DNA from: Brasenia schreberi
Lineage: Eukaryota; Streptophyta; Magnoliopsida; Nymphaeales; Cabombaceae
Assembly: GCA_036023115.1 (NCBI GenBank)
Contig: JAYKKT010000061.1
Coordinates: 18,699,501 to 18,763,500, forward strand
Reading direction: 5' to 3'
Length of the DNA stretch: 64,000 bases
Shown here: piece by piece, positions 33,270-45,576 of the stretch
How positions within the stretch are numbered: position 1 is the stretch's first letter
Layout: the number at the start of each line of letters is the position of its first letter
The notes under the pieces: generated by a model
Told to the model about the DNA's origin: nothing
Databases searched by the model: none
Seen by the model: the letters and a program-made list of their open reading frames with translations, nothing else
Translations under genes and position numbers: made by a program

Positions 33270-36200
33270 CTACACATGATACTTCTTTAAGTATTGAATA
33301 TTGATAGGATCTGCTAAATTCCTACCTTCTACATCGATCAACCAATACGAGTTGTTCGTAGTGGTTGCTTGTACAACATAGGGTCCATCCCAGTTGGGGT
33401 GCCACTTGCCCAGGGGGTGTGGGCCACGATGATGGATGGTTTTTAAAACCAGATCTCCTACTTCGAAGTGGCGAGGTCTTATGTGTTTGCTATAATGTCG
33501 GGCTATCCTTTGCCGGTATGCACGAGCATGATCCATGGCAAGGAGTCGCCTCTCATCTAGCAAATCTAGTTCGGCCATCCTAGCATGCTGAAGTGTCTCT
33601 AGGGGGAGGTCGAGTGCAATGGATGTATGGATGAATGCAGTTGAGTATGAATGGGAAGAATGGCGTTTGTGCCATAGACCAATTCGAATGGTGTGGCATT
33701 CGTGGGAGTCCGGATGGAAGTCCTATAAGCCCATAAGGCTTCATCCAGCTTCTCGTGCCACGTCCTACCCTTCTCTAAGGTTTTCTCAATTATGCTAATG
33801 AGAGTCTTGTTTGTGGCTTCGGCTTGGCCGTTGCCTTGAGGGTAGTAGGGTGAAGAGAAGTGGTGAGTTATGCCGTACGTGTAGCACAACTTAACCATCC
33901 GCTCGTTCTTGAATGGGGTACCATTATCAGACACAAGGTCTCGTGGAACCCCAAATCGAGCCAAGATATTCCTCCGGATGAAAGCCACCACATGTTGCCC
34001 CATTATGTTGGTTAGGGAAATGGCTTCCACCCACTTGGAGAAAATACTCCGTGGCTGCTAAAATAAATCGATGCCCATTCGAGGCCTTTGGAAATATTGG
34101 GTCTACGATGTCAAACGCCCACATGGTAAATGGCCAGGGGCTGACCACGGAATGCAATGCAGATGAAGGGATATGAATGGCGTGCCCATGCACTTGACAT
34201 GGATGACACTTCCTAACATGATCGTGGCAATCCATTTTCAGGGTGGACCAAAAATAGCCCCCTCTAAGTATTTTCATTGCCATGATGTTGGCATTAACAT
34301 GACCTCCACATTCTCCATCGTGGAACTCATGCATCACTATCCTAGCCTCCTCTAGGTCGATACACCTAGGCAGAATGCCGGTAAAACTTTTTTTGTATAA
34401 GACCCCACCAGAATGGTGTATCGGGTCGAAATCTTATGGATGAATGCCTTATCCTTGGATGTGGAATCCTCGGCGAATCCCCCATTTTCTAAAAACTGTT
34501 TGATGTCATAAAACCAGGGTTTTTCAATAGACTCTGGGTTATTTCTGCAAATATCCAAGTCGTGTGTGGATGGGTGGGGCGCATGCCATATTTCCAAAGA
34601 TCTGGTCCCTGAAATGGGATCGACCTTCAGGGCTGAACCCAAGGAGGAGAGGGCATCGGCGATGCCATTGTCCTCTCTTCCTACGTGTGTGAGTTTACAC
34701 GATTGGAAGGACTGGACCAATCGAGTGGCCAACTCGTGATATGGAAGTAGTTTCTCATTACGTACTTGCCAAATTTTTAAAACGTGGTTTATGACAAGGA
34801 GCGAATCTCCAAAGACCTCGATGCATGATGCCCCTAGGGTTTTCGAAATTCTTAAGCCTTGTATGAGTGCTTCATACTCAGCCACGTTGTTGGAACATTC
34901 AAAATCTAAGCGGACTGCTATGGGAATCTCACCCTTTTCAGGGGAGATTAGGATGACCCCAGCACCAGCCCCTCGTTGGTTTCGTGCCCCATCGAAGTGC
35001 ATCTTCCACACTTGGTTTTCGAAAGAATTTGCCAAAATGTGGTTTTGAAAATGGTTTTGCAATATGCCTTCATCAGGCATTTCAACAAGAGTGGGATATG
35101 CGTCCTCTAAGGGGAACTCAGCCACGTAATCTGCTAGGGCTTGCCCCTTAATGGAGATCTGGTGATGGTATTTCAGATCATACTCCATTAGAAGGAGTTG
35201 CCATTTGCCCAATCTACCCGTGAGAATGGGTTTTTCGAACAAGTGCTTGATTGGATCAAGCTTGGACACTATCCAGATCTCATGATCTAGGAAATAGTGT
35301 CTGAATTTCTGGCAGGCCCAGACTAGGGCCAAGCACGTCTTCTCCATGGCTTGATAATTTCGTTCATAAGCCAAGAGAGTTTTTGAAATATAGTAGATGG
35401 CATAGTCCTTATGGGTGTCATCCTCGTATTGAGCCAGCAGGGCTCCTAAAGCATTCGCATGCACGGAGATGTATAGTAAGAGTGGTTTTCCTTGCTTTGG
35501 AGGGTTCAAAACGGGGGGATTAACCAAGTATGCCTTCAGTCTCTCGAAGGACTTCTGGCATTCGTCATCCCATAAGAATTTCGTGCCCTTCCTCAACAGT
35601 TTGTTGAAGGGTTCGCATCTAGTGGCCAGATTTGATATGAATCGGTGTACGGATTATAAACGACCTTGGAGGCTACGGATTTGGGTGAGATTGGAGGGTG
35701 GAGCCATGTCTATGATGGCTCGACACTTAGAGGGGTCGACTTCAATTCCCCTTTGGCTCACCATAAAGCCTAGAAGCTTCCCTGATTCTACCCCGAATAC
35801 ACATTTTTTAGGGTTTAGCTTTACTTTGTAAAGCCTAAGCCTTTCGAAAATCTTTTGTAAACATTCGATATGGGTGCATCGGGTTTTGGATTTTGCCAAG
35901 AGATCATCTACATACACTTCTACGAGCTCATGAATCTGATCAAGGAAGATCGTGGTCATGGCTCATTGGTATGTTGCGCCAACATTTTTCAAACCAAAGG
36001 GCATGACTGTATAGTAGTACGTGCCCCATGGGGTTGTGAAGGTGGTCTTACCCTGATCTCGTGAACTTAGTTTGATTTGATTATAGCCTGAATAGCCATC
36101 CATAAATGAAAACATTTCATGATTTGCAGTACTATCGACTATCAAATCTATGTTTGGTAAAGGATAATTATCCTTTAGAGTGGCTTTATTCAGGTTTCTG

Positions 36201-37041
36201 AAATCGATGCATATTCAAATTTTCCCATTGGTTTTTTGAACCACAACGATCTTTGACAACCAATCAGAGTACGCAAAGGGTTTTATAAATCCGGCTTTTA
36301 GCAGATCTTCTAAACCCTCTTTGACTTGCGTGTGTACATTCGGGTGTATTTTCCTAAGCTTTTGCTTTACGGGTTTTACACCTGCATCTAAGGGAAGACG
36401 ATGCTCGATGATGCTGGGATCTATGCCTGGCATGTCTTCATACGTCCATGCAAACACATCTAAATAGGTTCGTAGAAATGCAATGAATGCTAACCTTTCA
36501 GTTTTATGCAAGCATGCGCCTATTTTGATGGTTTTGGGATTGGAATCATCCCTAGGTTCACTTCTATGAAATCTCCTCCTACTAATTGGGAAGTCTTTCA
36601 AAATCGAGAATTTTATGAAATTCTGGGAGCTCAGAAGTGGGATCTTCCTCAAGGGGATCCACTTCTGGGCTTTGATCATTCTCGTGGGCTATAGACCCGA
36701 GGGAATTTGATACGTGGTTTTCAAAAAGGCCTCGTTTTGTACTTTGATTTTCAAGTGATTTCAAAAATTTTGGTCTGGCTATGTAGACGACGTTTCTTTT
36801 GAAATCCTTTTCTTTTGCCAAAGTCCTACCAGGAGCAGCTATGTACAAAATCTTTTTGGTATTTTCCAAATTTTCGATTTTTTTGGGTTTTTGTAAAACA
36901 AGAACCTTGGGAACTATACAAAGCACTCTATTTTCGAGTTTTTGTTTTTCCATTGTTTTTGGTTTTTCTTGTTTTTTAATTTTTTTGATTTTAAGCTTTT
37001 CAAATGTTTTTGTATTTTTTAGAAAAGGGATCTTCCGTCAT
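33270..37041 (-). pseudogene. Tat-3 pol (RT, RNase H, archaeal-type RNase H, integrase), disrupted
   Basis: Reads right to left from the ATG at 37041 to the TAG at 33270. The Lys-rich N-terminal extension is followed by RT, with FMDGYSGYNQ and YVDD (about 35902-35915). RNase H, then the archaeal-type RNase H (HFDGARNQRGAGAG, AEYEALIQ, FGDSLLV, GIADALSS), stay open together over 414 codons (34352-35596). The integrase follows, with zinc finger at about 34210-34335 and VSDNGTPF and QGNGQAEATN motifs intact in the core. It is broken by frameshifts near 37020, 36590 and 34050 and by several stops (for example near 36210 and 35650). Coding capacity is lost although most catalytic residues survive. 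Confidence 0.93.
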
Positions 37042-37067
37042 ACCTACAAAAGGGAAAACACTACGGG

Positions 37068-39955
37068 TTAGACTCGGAATAGGAGATCTAAATCGTAGGT
37101 TTCTTCTAAGGCAGGTTCCGGGGCACCCTTGACCTAGGTGGTCACAAGGGGTGGCTCCGGCGGTATTCAGGGAGTATAGCCGATCCCATATCGGCTTGGA
37201 TTGGCCCTAGGAAGGATGGGCTCTAGGAGACCCTGGTTCTGTGCCCCTAGACTTTTGTAGGGCATGTAGCCCATGTTCAACAACATGTTCCACGACTTTT
37301 TGTTTTTTAAAAAATTTTGATATAAGTCGTGGTCCTGGAACATGCTATCGTCCATATTGTGCTCATATGGCCTCTTGTCCAGGGGCTTTGGAAATAGGGA
37401 ACGCTTGGATTGTCCTAAAAGGGTTAGAATCGGGAGGGGGCCTGCTTTGGGCGGCCCCTTCACACATACAACTTTCCTAGGGTTGTTTAACATGAGCCGA
37501 GGTAGCTCAATCACAATTGGCCCCAGGTTAGCCTCATGGGCCTGGGAGCTCGATGGACAAGGGGAGTTTATGATCCCCTGAAGCTGTGGGTGACTCCTAC
37601 CTAGGATCACTACGACCTGGTCCCTAAAAGGGATCTTAACACACCTGTGGAAGGTGTATGGCACAGCGCACAAACTGTGTATCCAAGGTCTTCCTAGCAA
37701 CAGGTTATAATGGGGGTGGATGTCCAAGACATGGAACACCCCCGTGTGTTCGATCCCTCCCGTTTCCATTGGGAGTTCGATGGATCCTAAAGGTCTAGAT
37801 GCATTCCCATCGTATCCAGTGATAACGATGGGGCTTGGGTTTACTGAAGTCAAGGTGACTCCGATTTTATACGCCACATGAAGTGGAAGGATGTTGAGCC
37901 CTCCTCCACCATCGACTAGGCACCTGTCCAGAGAGTGGTTGTTTAGAACCACCTCGATATGCAGGGCCTGGTTATAGGTTTCGTAGGGTCTATCTACATC
38001 ATCTTCCGAGAAAGTGATGGGCGGTTTTCCTCCTAATAAAGCCACTTGGGCAGACAAGGATTCCGGACTTATGTTCGAATCAACCTTGGCCCTTTCTAGA
38101 ATTTTCTCTAATACAAGTCTATGCCTAGGCCAGGTTTTTATAAGCTCTAAGATAGACATGTGAATAGGAATCTTTGAAAGGTGGTTTTCGAAGTCATAAG
38201 GATTTAGGATGACTTTGTCCTTATCTGCTTTTGGCAGAACACTAGGGATACATGCTTTTGAGGGGCCAGGCACACTGACCACCTTTTGAGCACCTTGATG
38301 GTGCGGGGGTTGATAGATCCTCCCGGATCTAGTGACTTCCCCCATGACCAGCCTAGGGTTCGTGCTAAATTTGGCTCTAAGGATGAGCTGAGGAGAACCT
38401 TGGATTTTTAAAACTGGTTTTGCCGGGGATTCCACTTTTGGTGGTCCCCGAATGACGACTTGGGCGGGCTTTTTGTACAGTACAAGAATGGGCGCATAAG
38501 TGGGTCAACCAGACTCTGGTTTTTGCCCTAGTTCCTGGGAAATGGTGAGGGTACATACCTCCTTTCCTTTCCCACTGCCACTGGCGTGTTTGGGAAAGGG
38601 TTCTTTGAAGATAGCTTGAGGTGACTCAGGTTCCGCAGTGACTTGGAGCCGGCCTTCTGCTATCAAGTTCTCAATTTTATTTAAGAGGGAGAAGCAGCGT
38701 TTGGTATCATGGCCTTTGAGCCGATGATACTTACAAAATCGATTTAAATACCCCCCTTTGGAAGTGACTCCTTCGGGGATTTCAGGGAGTTCTATCATGC
38801 CCTGGGCAAGTAGGAGGTCTAGGACCTCCGACACAGGTTGCCCCAGCGGAGTGTACTCCCGTTTTTCAACTGGCTTTTGAAAATTTCGCTCCCTCTTATT
38901 TTCTAACTTTTCAAAATTTTTGGAAGTGCCCGCCACGCCTGGATCCACCCGGACATTGGCGATTTTATGGGGCTTTGCCCCTTTGTCCATTGTGGGTTGC
39001 CCGTATGTGATGGGCTTTTCTAAGCGGGTTTTAGAAACGGCGCTTCCTTTCCATAAGTGATCGTATGTACCTTTTTTCAAGTTGGTTTCGAAAAGGGATG
39101 CCTTTTCGATCAACTTATGGAAAGTTGAGATCTCATGGAGCGAGAGAAGGGTTTTTAACTCGCTTTTAAAGTTATCCAGGATGAGCATTATTACGCATCC
39201 TTCAGATATGGGCTCTCGCACTTGACCCAAAAGTGACCTCCATCTTATAATGAAGGCATGCACGTCTTCGTTCATGCCTTGCTTTGTATCCCTTAAGGTA
39301 TTCAGAGTCGGCGTGACTTCTACGTTGTGTGCAAATCTTTGCATGAAGCAGTTCGCTAACTCTTCAAAAGTAGCGAACTGGCTTAAGTCGTAGGAAGCCA
39401 GCCATTTGGCAGCTGTGCCTTTAAGGGATAAAGGAAACCAATACACCCATTTCATTGAGTCCTTTTTCTTCTTATGGGCTCGACGCGAGAAAAGTTGCAA
39501 GTGAGACCTAGGGTCTCCCATGCCATCATACCGATGAAAGTTCGGTATTTCATCATCACTGTCTATTTCGTAATCCATAGGAAGGAAATCAGACAGGGCG
39601 TAGCTTCTTTTCTCTTTATTCTGCCCTTTCAGCAACTGCTATAGGGCTTTACGGTCCTTTTGTGTGAAGGACTCGTGGTATTGGTTGCCTTCCATTACGG
39701 AGGCCTCTTTGTGCTTGCGAGGTTTTCAGATTTTTTCTTAGGCCTTTGTTCACCGTTTGATGAACATGAATCGCCTACTTCAACCTCTTGACTGAGAGCA
39801 TCGATTTTGGCCTCAAACTCCCTTCTCAGGTCCTCGATCTCATCTAGTTTTATTTTGTTTTTGAAAATCCTCCTAGAGTGAGAACTTGATGCGCATGAGC
39901 CTTGGCTCGACACTTCACTTGGATGGATTTTGACATGCTTTTCAAGCTTTTTCAA
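37068..39955 (-). pseudogene. Tat-3 gag-pro with G-patch-like tail, disrupted
   Basis: From about 39955: a coiled-coil-like head (EDLRREFEAKIDALSQ), then the gag capsid domain (MGDPRSHLQLFSRRAHKKKK, WVYWFPLSLKGTAAKWL). A zinc-knuckle-like motif FCKYHRLKGHDTKRC follows (about 38699-38740), with His in place of the second Cys. The aspartic protease has LVDGGGGLNILP and HPHYNLLLGRPWIH, and the G-patch-like tail comes last. Breaks: a one-base loss near 39725, a TAG replacing Gln after KAL (about 39640), a TGA near 38505, and a stop after GYTP (37167). The stop at the normal end is at 37068-37070. Pol begins 26 bases later; in Tat-2 and Tat-5 the gap is 25. Confidence 0.93.
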
Positions 39956-40055
39956 AATGTCCTAAGTACAAGCAAAGAAAATAAGTTAAAATGACACCTT
40001 TTTACAAAATTTTTGCAAAACTTCTACCTTAAAACTCAATTTTTGAAAGGCTCAC

Positions 40056-40073
40056 GTCCCACCGGGTGTGCCA
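40056..40073 (-). other. Tat-3 primer binding site
   Basis: On the minus strand TGGCACACCCGGTGGGAC, five bases after the 5' LTR end. It differs from the Tat-2 and Tat-4 sites by one base (A for G). An untranslated leader of about 100 bases separates it from gag. Confidence 0.78.
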
Positions 40074-42059
40074 ATCTCTGTAGACGCGCAAAAAAATCCC
40101 CACACCTCCCCGCCTTTTCTGGGCTTGGAGTGGATCCTCTCGTGCGTCTAAGGCCTATTTATGTAAACAGGGCGTGCCAGCTAGCTTACCTAAGCTAGCG
40201 AAGATATATTTTAAACTGACTTCTAATCGTGGCGACTGTGAGCAAGTGAGCTCTTGTCGTCGCAGACTTTCTTGCACCGATGCGCAAGGGTCAGTCTGTA
40301 CGCTTTGCAAAAATCGAGTTTTTTGGGATAGAAAGCCTACGAAGCGGTTCGAGGTGTCTAATTCGGGTCTTTTATATGCGATTGCAGATTTTAGATCACG
40401 TGGATTTGCACGTGCCTAAGTCTTTCCTTTTATCCCTTTATGGGCCACCTAGTTTGTGTGTTATGAACACTCCACTACATGGGCGAATTTGAGCGGGGCT
40501 TACTTTGATGCAATATGCGTCCTACCTCGTGGTATGGCGTAGATGCAATGCAAACTCACGCTACTCCAAAGGGAAAATCCGAAATGTAAAGACAATGCCG
40601 AAGGGAAATAACCGGAGGAAAATAACCGAAGGGAAATATGTATATAGAGTATGTATATGGGCCCTTACTCGGGTCTTGCAAATAAGAGCGAAGGCTCAAT
40701 GTGTGTGAGTGCTTGAATTGAAAGACTTACACACACAACGTGAAATGAAACCCAAATAGTATAGGTCGGCCCTTACTTGGGTCTTTCAAATAAGAGTGAA
40801 AGCTCAATGTGTGTGAGTGCTTGAATTGAAAGACTTACACACACAACATGAAATGAAACCCAAATAGTATAGGTCGGCCCTTACTTGGGTCTTTCAAATA
40901 AGAGCGAAAGCTCAATGTGTGTGAGTGCTTGAATTGAAAGACTTGCACACACGACATGAAATGAAAACCCAAATAGTATAGGTCGGCCCTTACTTGGGTC
41001 TTTCAAATAAGAGCAAAAGCTCAATGTGTGTGAGTGCTTGAATTGAAAGACAACACACCCAACTTAAGCAAAACCCTACAAAATTAAAATATATGTATAT
41101 ATTTATGTATTAGGGGCTGATTAGGCCCGTGTGTGTTCAAAATCGTGCACAACTAAGAGAGTGCACGTGTGTGGGTGTGCCAAGCCATGTTATTACAAGC
41201 AGGGGGAGACTATGCTCCTTTATTACAACCCTGTATCGAATTAAATCACAAGCAAGTATACAACTAAAGACCGAGTTAGGCACTTACTAATAGCTGGTCC
41301 GAAGATGCCTTGCTTGAGCGTGAGCTTGGCCTTCACCTTGGGCTGCGAAAGGGAGCTCCGCGAGATTGAATGGCAAAGGGGTGCTGGCCGGGTGTCCTTG
41401 GTGCGCGGAAAGGGGCGCCTTGAAGGTGGCCGACTACTAAGGAGGGGCTGTTTTTGGTGTGTTGGGTAAAAGGACCTAAGTAGGGTCACTAAGGATAGGG
41501 TTTAGTTTTAAGGTAGGTTGTGCAAAAGGGTGAACCTAAGGGAAGGTCTAACGGATCACCTAAGGTTGGCGGGTTGCTATGGTGGCCGAGTGAAATGTCA
41601 GTCGGTTGGAGTGGCCGACTAGGAGAACTTGGTGGTGGCAGGTAGTTAGGATGGCTAGGAGTGATGTAAGGTAGGGGAACTAGCTAGGAGATGGGGCCAG
41701 GTGGTAGTGGGTGTAATAGGTGTATTGGGATGATATGGGCAGGTTTTAGGGAGTCGGATAGGGTGGCCGAATGAAGCTAAGGTCTCTAGGTGGTGGCGGG
41801 TAGTTAGGGTAGCTACGGGTTTGGCTGAGTGGGGCTGGTGGCAGCAAGTGGAAGGGCGGGTGAAGAGATGGTGGCGGGTAGAAAGGAGTCAGCCGGATGA
41901 TGGTGGTGGTGGTGGCGCTCGGCTGGAAGGTAGTGGTGCAGGCGGTGGCGGGACGTGGAGCAGGTGGAGCAGGAGGGGATTTGGCAGAGCTGGGGAAGTG
42001 GAGGACCCGACTGGGAAGGTGGGGCTGCTAGGTGATGAAACCCACCCCCAAGGGGGGGG

Positions 42060-42067
42060 TTTATATA
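42060..42067 (-). promoter_or_regulatory. TATA box, Tat-3 5' LTR
   Basis: TATATAAA then a C-run on the minus strand; likely start of the Tat-3 transcript about 30 bases downstream. Confidence 0.65.
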
Positions 42068-42611
42068 GGGCTGGGCTAGGTCGGTTGGGGCTGGGTTTGG
42101 GGTAGTGGTTAGGTGGTTTTGGGTAGGGTGGTATGATGATAAGGTGGGCTGGAAAGGGTAGGGCCAGATATTTTAAATACAAGTGGTTTGGGTAGGTTGT
42201 GGGCTAGGGGTGGTTTAGAGGTTTAGGGTTTAGTTAGGTGGGTTGGTTCTAGGGTGAGGTTTAGTGAGCTAGGTTAGGTGATTAGGCTAGGATTAGGCTA
42301 GGTTTAGGGAAATTAACCTAGGTTTAGGGAAGGATTAGGGAAGTGGGTTAGGTGATTAGGTTGGGATTAGGCCGGGATTAGGGAAGTGGGTTAGGTGATT
42401 AGGCTCAGATTAGGGTCAGATTAGGGTGGAAGGCTAGGATTAGGTGTTTTTGGTTAGGTTTAGGTGAAGGAGCTCCCTTTGCGTGGCCCATAGACCTTAA
42501 CCACATCATGTTGGTGCAGCCCTAGGTTAGGTTTTGGCTAATTACAAGCTTAAACCCACTTAATTAGGCTAACCCACATGATTAACCCCAAACTTGACAC
42601 ACAAGTCAAGC

Positions 42612-43130
42612 TTAATTACAACACACACTTGATCCTATCCACCCCCACTCTCTTTCATGCCCATAATCCCACGTGAAATTCAAGTGGGCCCCACCTCCAT
42701 TTTTGAGAAGGTGATGTGGGCCATGGATATGGATATTGGATTGGATTTTTGAATCCAAATCCAAATCCAAGTCCATACATGGGTTTGGATTGGGATCTGG
42801 ATATATATGATCCAGATCCGATCCAAACTGAACTCTAACTCCTTCGAGCTGTGTTCGAAACGAACTGTTTGTGCGGGGCCTGACAGCATCAGTACTCCGT
42901 CTGCGTTGGGTCTTCGCCAACATGATCGTCCGCCTCTGTTTTCGCCTTCCAGAGATGACTTCAAACAATGTTTCGATGATAATAGGGTCTTGGACGTTCG
43001 AGATCCTAGGGGTGTGGATTTGATACGATAGTTGCTGTGCCGGGCTCGACATGTGCTCTGGTTTCGGGCTCTCCTTAGCTCTCCTGGTCCTGTCTGGATT
43101 AGGCCAAGTTGCTTCGGGGTTCCAAAACAT
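42612..43130 (-). CDS. Open sense frame in U3 of the Tat-3 5' LTR (function doubtful)
   Basis: 172 codons. The start MFWNPEATWPNPD leads into the conserved part shared with sLTR-1, Tat-1 and the other LTRs (PRISNVQDPIII, DLDHIYPDPNPNP, HGPHHL, NFTWDYGHERE). No family recognised, no signal peptide or membrane segment seen. The twin copy is at 48114-48632. Low confidence, because much of it overlaps a simple-word array. Confidence 0.22.
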   Translation of the reverse strand: MFWNPEATWPNPDRTRRAKESPKPEHMSSPAQQLSYQIHTPRISNVQDPIIIETLFEVISGRRKQRRTIMLAKTQRRRSTDAVRPRTNSSFRTQLEGVRVQFGSDLDHIYPDPNPNPCMDLDLDLDSKIQSNIHIHGPHHLLKNGGGAHLNFTWDYGHEREWGWIGSSVCCN

Positions 43131-43304
43131 GTTTTAAAAAGGTTTTAAAAGCCATATTGTATGTTTTCGAAATATAGAGTTCAAAACATATGTACAGGGT
43201 TGTCTGGAAAGCTCCTAGGTTTCCAGACTCAAAATGGCCCTTTGGGGCTGCTTTTACAAAACCAGATGGATTTGAGAAATTCGTGGGATTTCGGGGTGTT
43301 TACA

Positions 43305-45458
43305 CATTCCCATCGTATCCAATGATAACGATGGGGCTTGGGTTTACAGAAGTCAAGGTGACTCCGATTTGATACGCCACATGAAGTGGAAGGATGTTGA
43401 GCCCTCCTCCCCATCGACTAGGCACCTGTCCAGAGTTTGGTTATTCAGAACCACCTCGATATGCAGGGCCTGGTTGTGGGACTCGTAGGGTCTATCTATT
43501 TTATCTTCCGAGAAAGTGATGGGCGATTTTGCTCCTAATAAAGCCACTTGGGCAGACAGGGATTCCAGACTTATGTTCGAATCAACCTTGGCCCTTTCTA
43601 GAATTTTCTCTAGCACGAGTCTATGCTTAGGCGAGGTTTGAATAAGCTCTAGGATAGACATGTGGATAGGAATCTTTGAAAGGTGGTTTTCGAAGTCATA
43701 AGGATTTAGGATGACTTTATCCTTATCTGCTTTTGGCAGAACACCAGGGATACATGCTTTTGAGGGGCCAGGCACACTGACCACCTTTTGAGCACTTTGT
43801 AGGTGTGGGGGTTGATAGATCCTCCCGAATATAGTCACTTCCCCCACGACCAGCCTAGGGTTCGCGTTAAATTTGGCTCTAAGGATGAGTTGAGGAGAGC
43901 CTTGGAGTTTCAAAACTGGTTTTGTCGGGGATTCCACTTTTGGTGGTCCTCGAATGACGACTTGGGCGGGCTTCTTGTACAGTACAAGAAGGGGCGCACA
44001 AGTGGGTCGACGAGACTCTGGTTTTTGCGCTAGTTCCTTCGAAAAGGTGAGGGTACATACCTCCTTTCCTTTCCCACTGCCACTGGTGTGTTTCAGAAAG
44101 GGTTCTTTGAAGATAGCTTGAGGTGGCTCAGGTTCCGCAGTAACCTGGAGCCGGCCCTCCGCTATCAAGTTCTCAATTTTATTTAAAAGGGAGAAACAGT
44201 GTTTGGTATCATGGCCTTTGAGCCGATGATACTTACAAAATCGATTTAAATACCCCCCTTTGGAAGTGACTCCTTCAAGGATTTCGGGAAGTTTTATCAT
44301 GCCTTGGGCAAGTAGGAGGTCTAGGACCTCCGACACAGGTTGCCCCAGCGGTGTATATTCCCGTTTTTCAACCGGTTTTTGAAAGGTTCGCTCTCTTTTA
44401 TTTTCTAGTTTTTCAAAATTTTTGGAAGTGCCTGCTACGCCTGGATCCACCCGGACATTGGCGATTTTATGGGGCTTTGCCCCTTTGTCCATCGTGGGTA
44501 GCCCATAAGTGATGGGCTTTTCCAAGCGGGTTTTGGAAACGGCGCTTCCTTTCCATAAGTGATCGTATGTCCCTTTTTTCAAGTTGGTTTCGAAAAGGGA
44601 TGCCTTTTTGATAAACTTATGGAAAGTTGAGATCTCATGGAGTGAGAGAAGGGTTTTTAACTCGCTTTTAAAGTTATCCAAGATGAGCATTACTACGCAT
44701 CCTTCGGATATGGGCTCTCGCACTTGGCCCAAAAGTGACCTCCAGCTTATAATGAAGGCATGCACGTCTTCGTTCATGCCTTGCTTTGTATCCCTTAAGG
44801 TATTCAGAATCGGCGTGACTTCTACGTTGTGTGCAAATCTTTGCATGAAGCAGTTCGCTAACTCTTCAAAAGTAGCGAACTGGCTTAAGTCGTAGGAAGC
44901 CAGCCATTTGGCAGCTGTGCCTTTAAGGGATAAAGGAAACCAATACACCCATTTCATTGAGTCCTTTTTCTTCTTATGGGCTCGACGCGAGAAAAGTTGC
45001 AAGTGAGACCTAGGGTCTCCCATGCCATCATACCGATGAAAGTTCGGTATTTCATCATCACTGTCTATTTCGTAATCCATAGGAAGGAAATCAGACAGGG
45101 CGTAGCTTCTTTTCTCTTTATTCTGCCCTTTCAGCAACTGCTATAGGGCTTTACGGTCCTTTTGTGTGAAGGACTCGTGGTATTGGTTGCCTTCCATTAC
45201 GGAGGCCTCTTTGTGCTTGCGAGGTTTTTCAGATTTTTTCTTAGGCCTTTGTTCACCGTTTGATGAACATGAATCGCCTACTTCAACCTCTTGACTGAGA
45301 GCATCGATTTTGGCCTCAAACTCCCTTCTCAGGTCCTCGATCTCATCTAGTTTTATTTTGTTTTTGAAAATCCTCCTAGAGTGAGAACTTGATGCGCATG
45401 AGCCTTGGCTCGACACTTCACTTGGATGGATTTTGACATGCTTTTCAAGCTTTTTCAA
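43305..45458 (-). pseudogene. Tat-2/Tat-3 hybrid gag-pro fragment (unit I)
   Basis: Reads from 45458: coiled-coil-like head, gag capsid, zinc-knuckle-like FCKYHRLKGHDTKHC, then protease up to LVDG. There a one-base deletion in the C-run at about 43402-43407 shifts the frame. A TAG at 45141-45143 replaces Gln, exactly as in Tat-3. Otherwise 594 codons are open (43353-45137). Left of about 44809 its variants match unit II (Tat-2 type); right of about 45027 they match Tat-3. Between those points the three copies are identical, so the crossover lies there. The gene is cut at CATTC by the LTR. Confidence 0.92.
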
Positions 45459-45558
45459 AATGTCCTAAGTACAAGCAAAGAAAATAAGTTAAAATGACAC
45501 CTTTTTACAAAATTTTTGCAAAACTTCTACCTTAAAACTCAATTTTTGAAAGGCTCAC

Positions 45559-45576
45559 GTCCCACCGGGTGTGCCA
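45559..45576 (-). other. Primer binding site of the duplicated LTR (Tat-3 type)
   Basis: Same 18 bases as 40056-40073. Its Tat-3 type beside a mostly Tat-2 gag supports the crossover model. Confidence 0.78.

Larger units (their letters stand above)
19101..43304 (-). mobile_element. Tat-3: complete Tat-lineage element, minus strand, with Tat-4 nested in its 3' LTR
   Basis: 3' LTR 19101-22102 plus 31877-32102; internal region 32103-40078; 5' LTR 40079-43304. Without Tat-4 it is about 14.4 kb with LTRs of 3228 and 3226 bp. CATTC flanks it at 19096-19100 and 43305-43309. The protease sequence of Tat-2 resumes exactly across it. Polypurine tract, primer site, gag-pro and pol are all in order, but gag-pro and pol carry several stops and frameshifts. 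Confidence 0.95.
40079..43304 (-). repeat. Tat-3 5' LTR (3226 bp)
   Basis: U5 hairpins at 40180-40199 and 40263-40298, tandem block at about 40690-41050, TATA box at 42060-42067, telomere-like words at about 42215-42450, GGATCC/AAATCC array at about 42720-42835, and a sense open frame at 42612-43130 (minus). It ends GGTGTTTACA at 43304, followed by CATTC and Tat-2 protease sequence. It is the first half of a 5.5-kb duplicated unit; its twin is at 45582-48806. Confidence 0.95.
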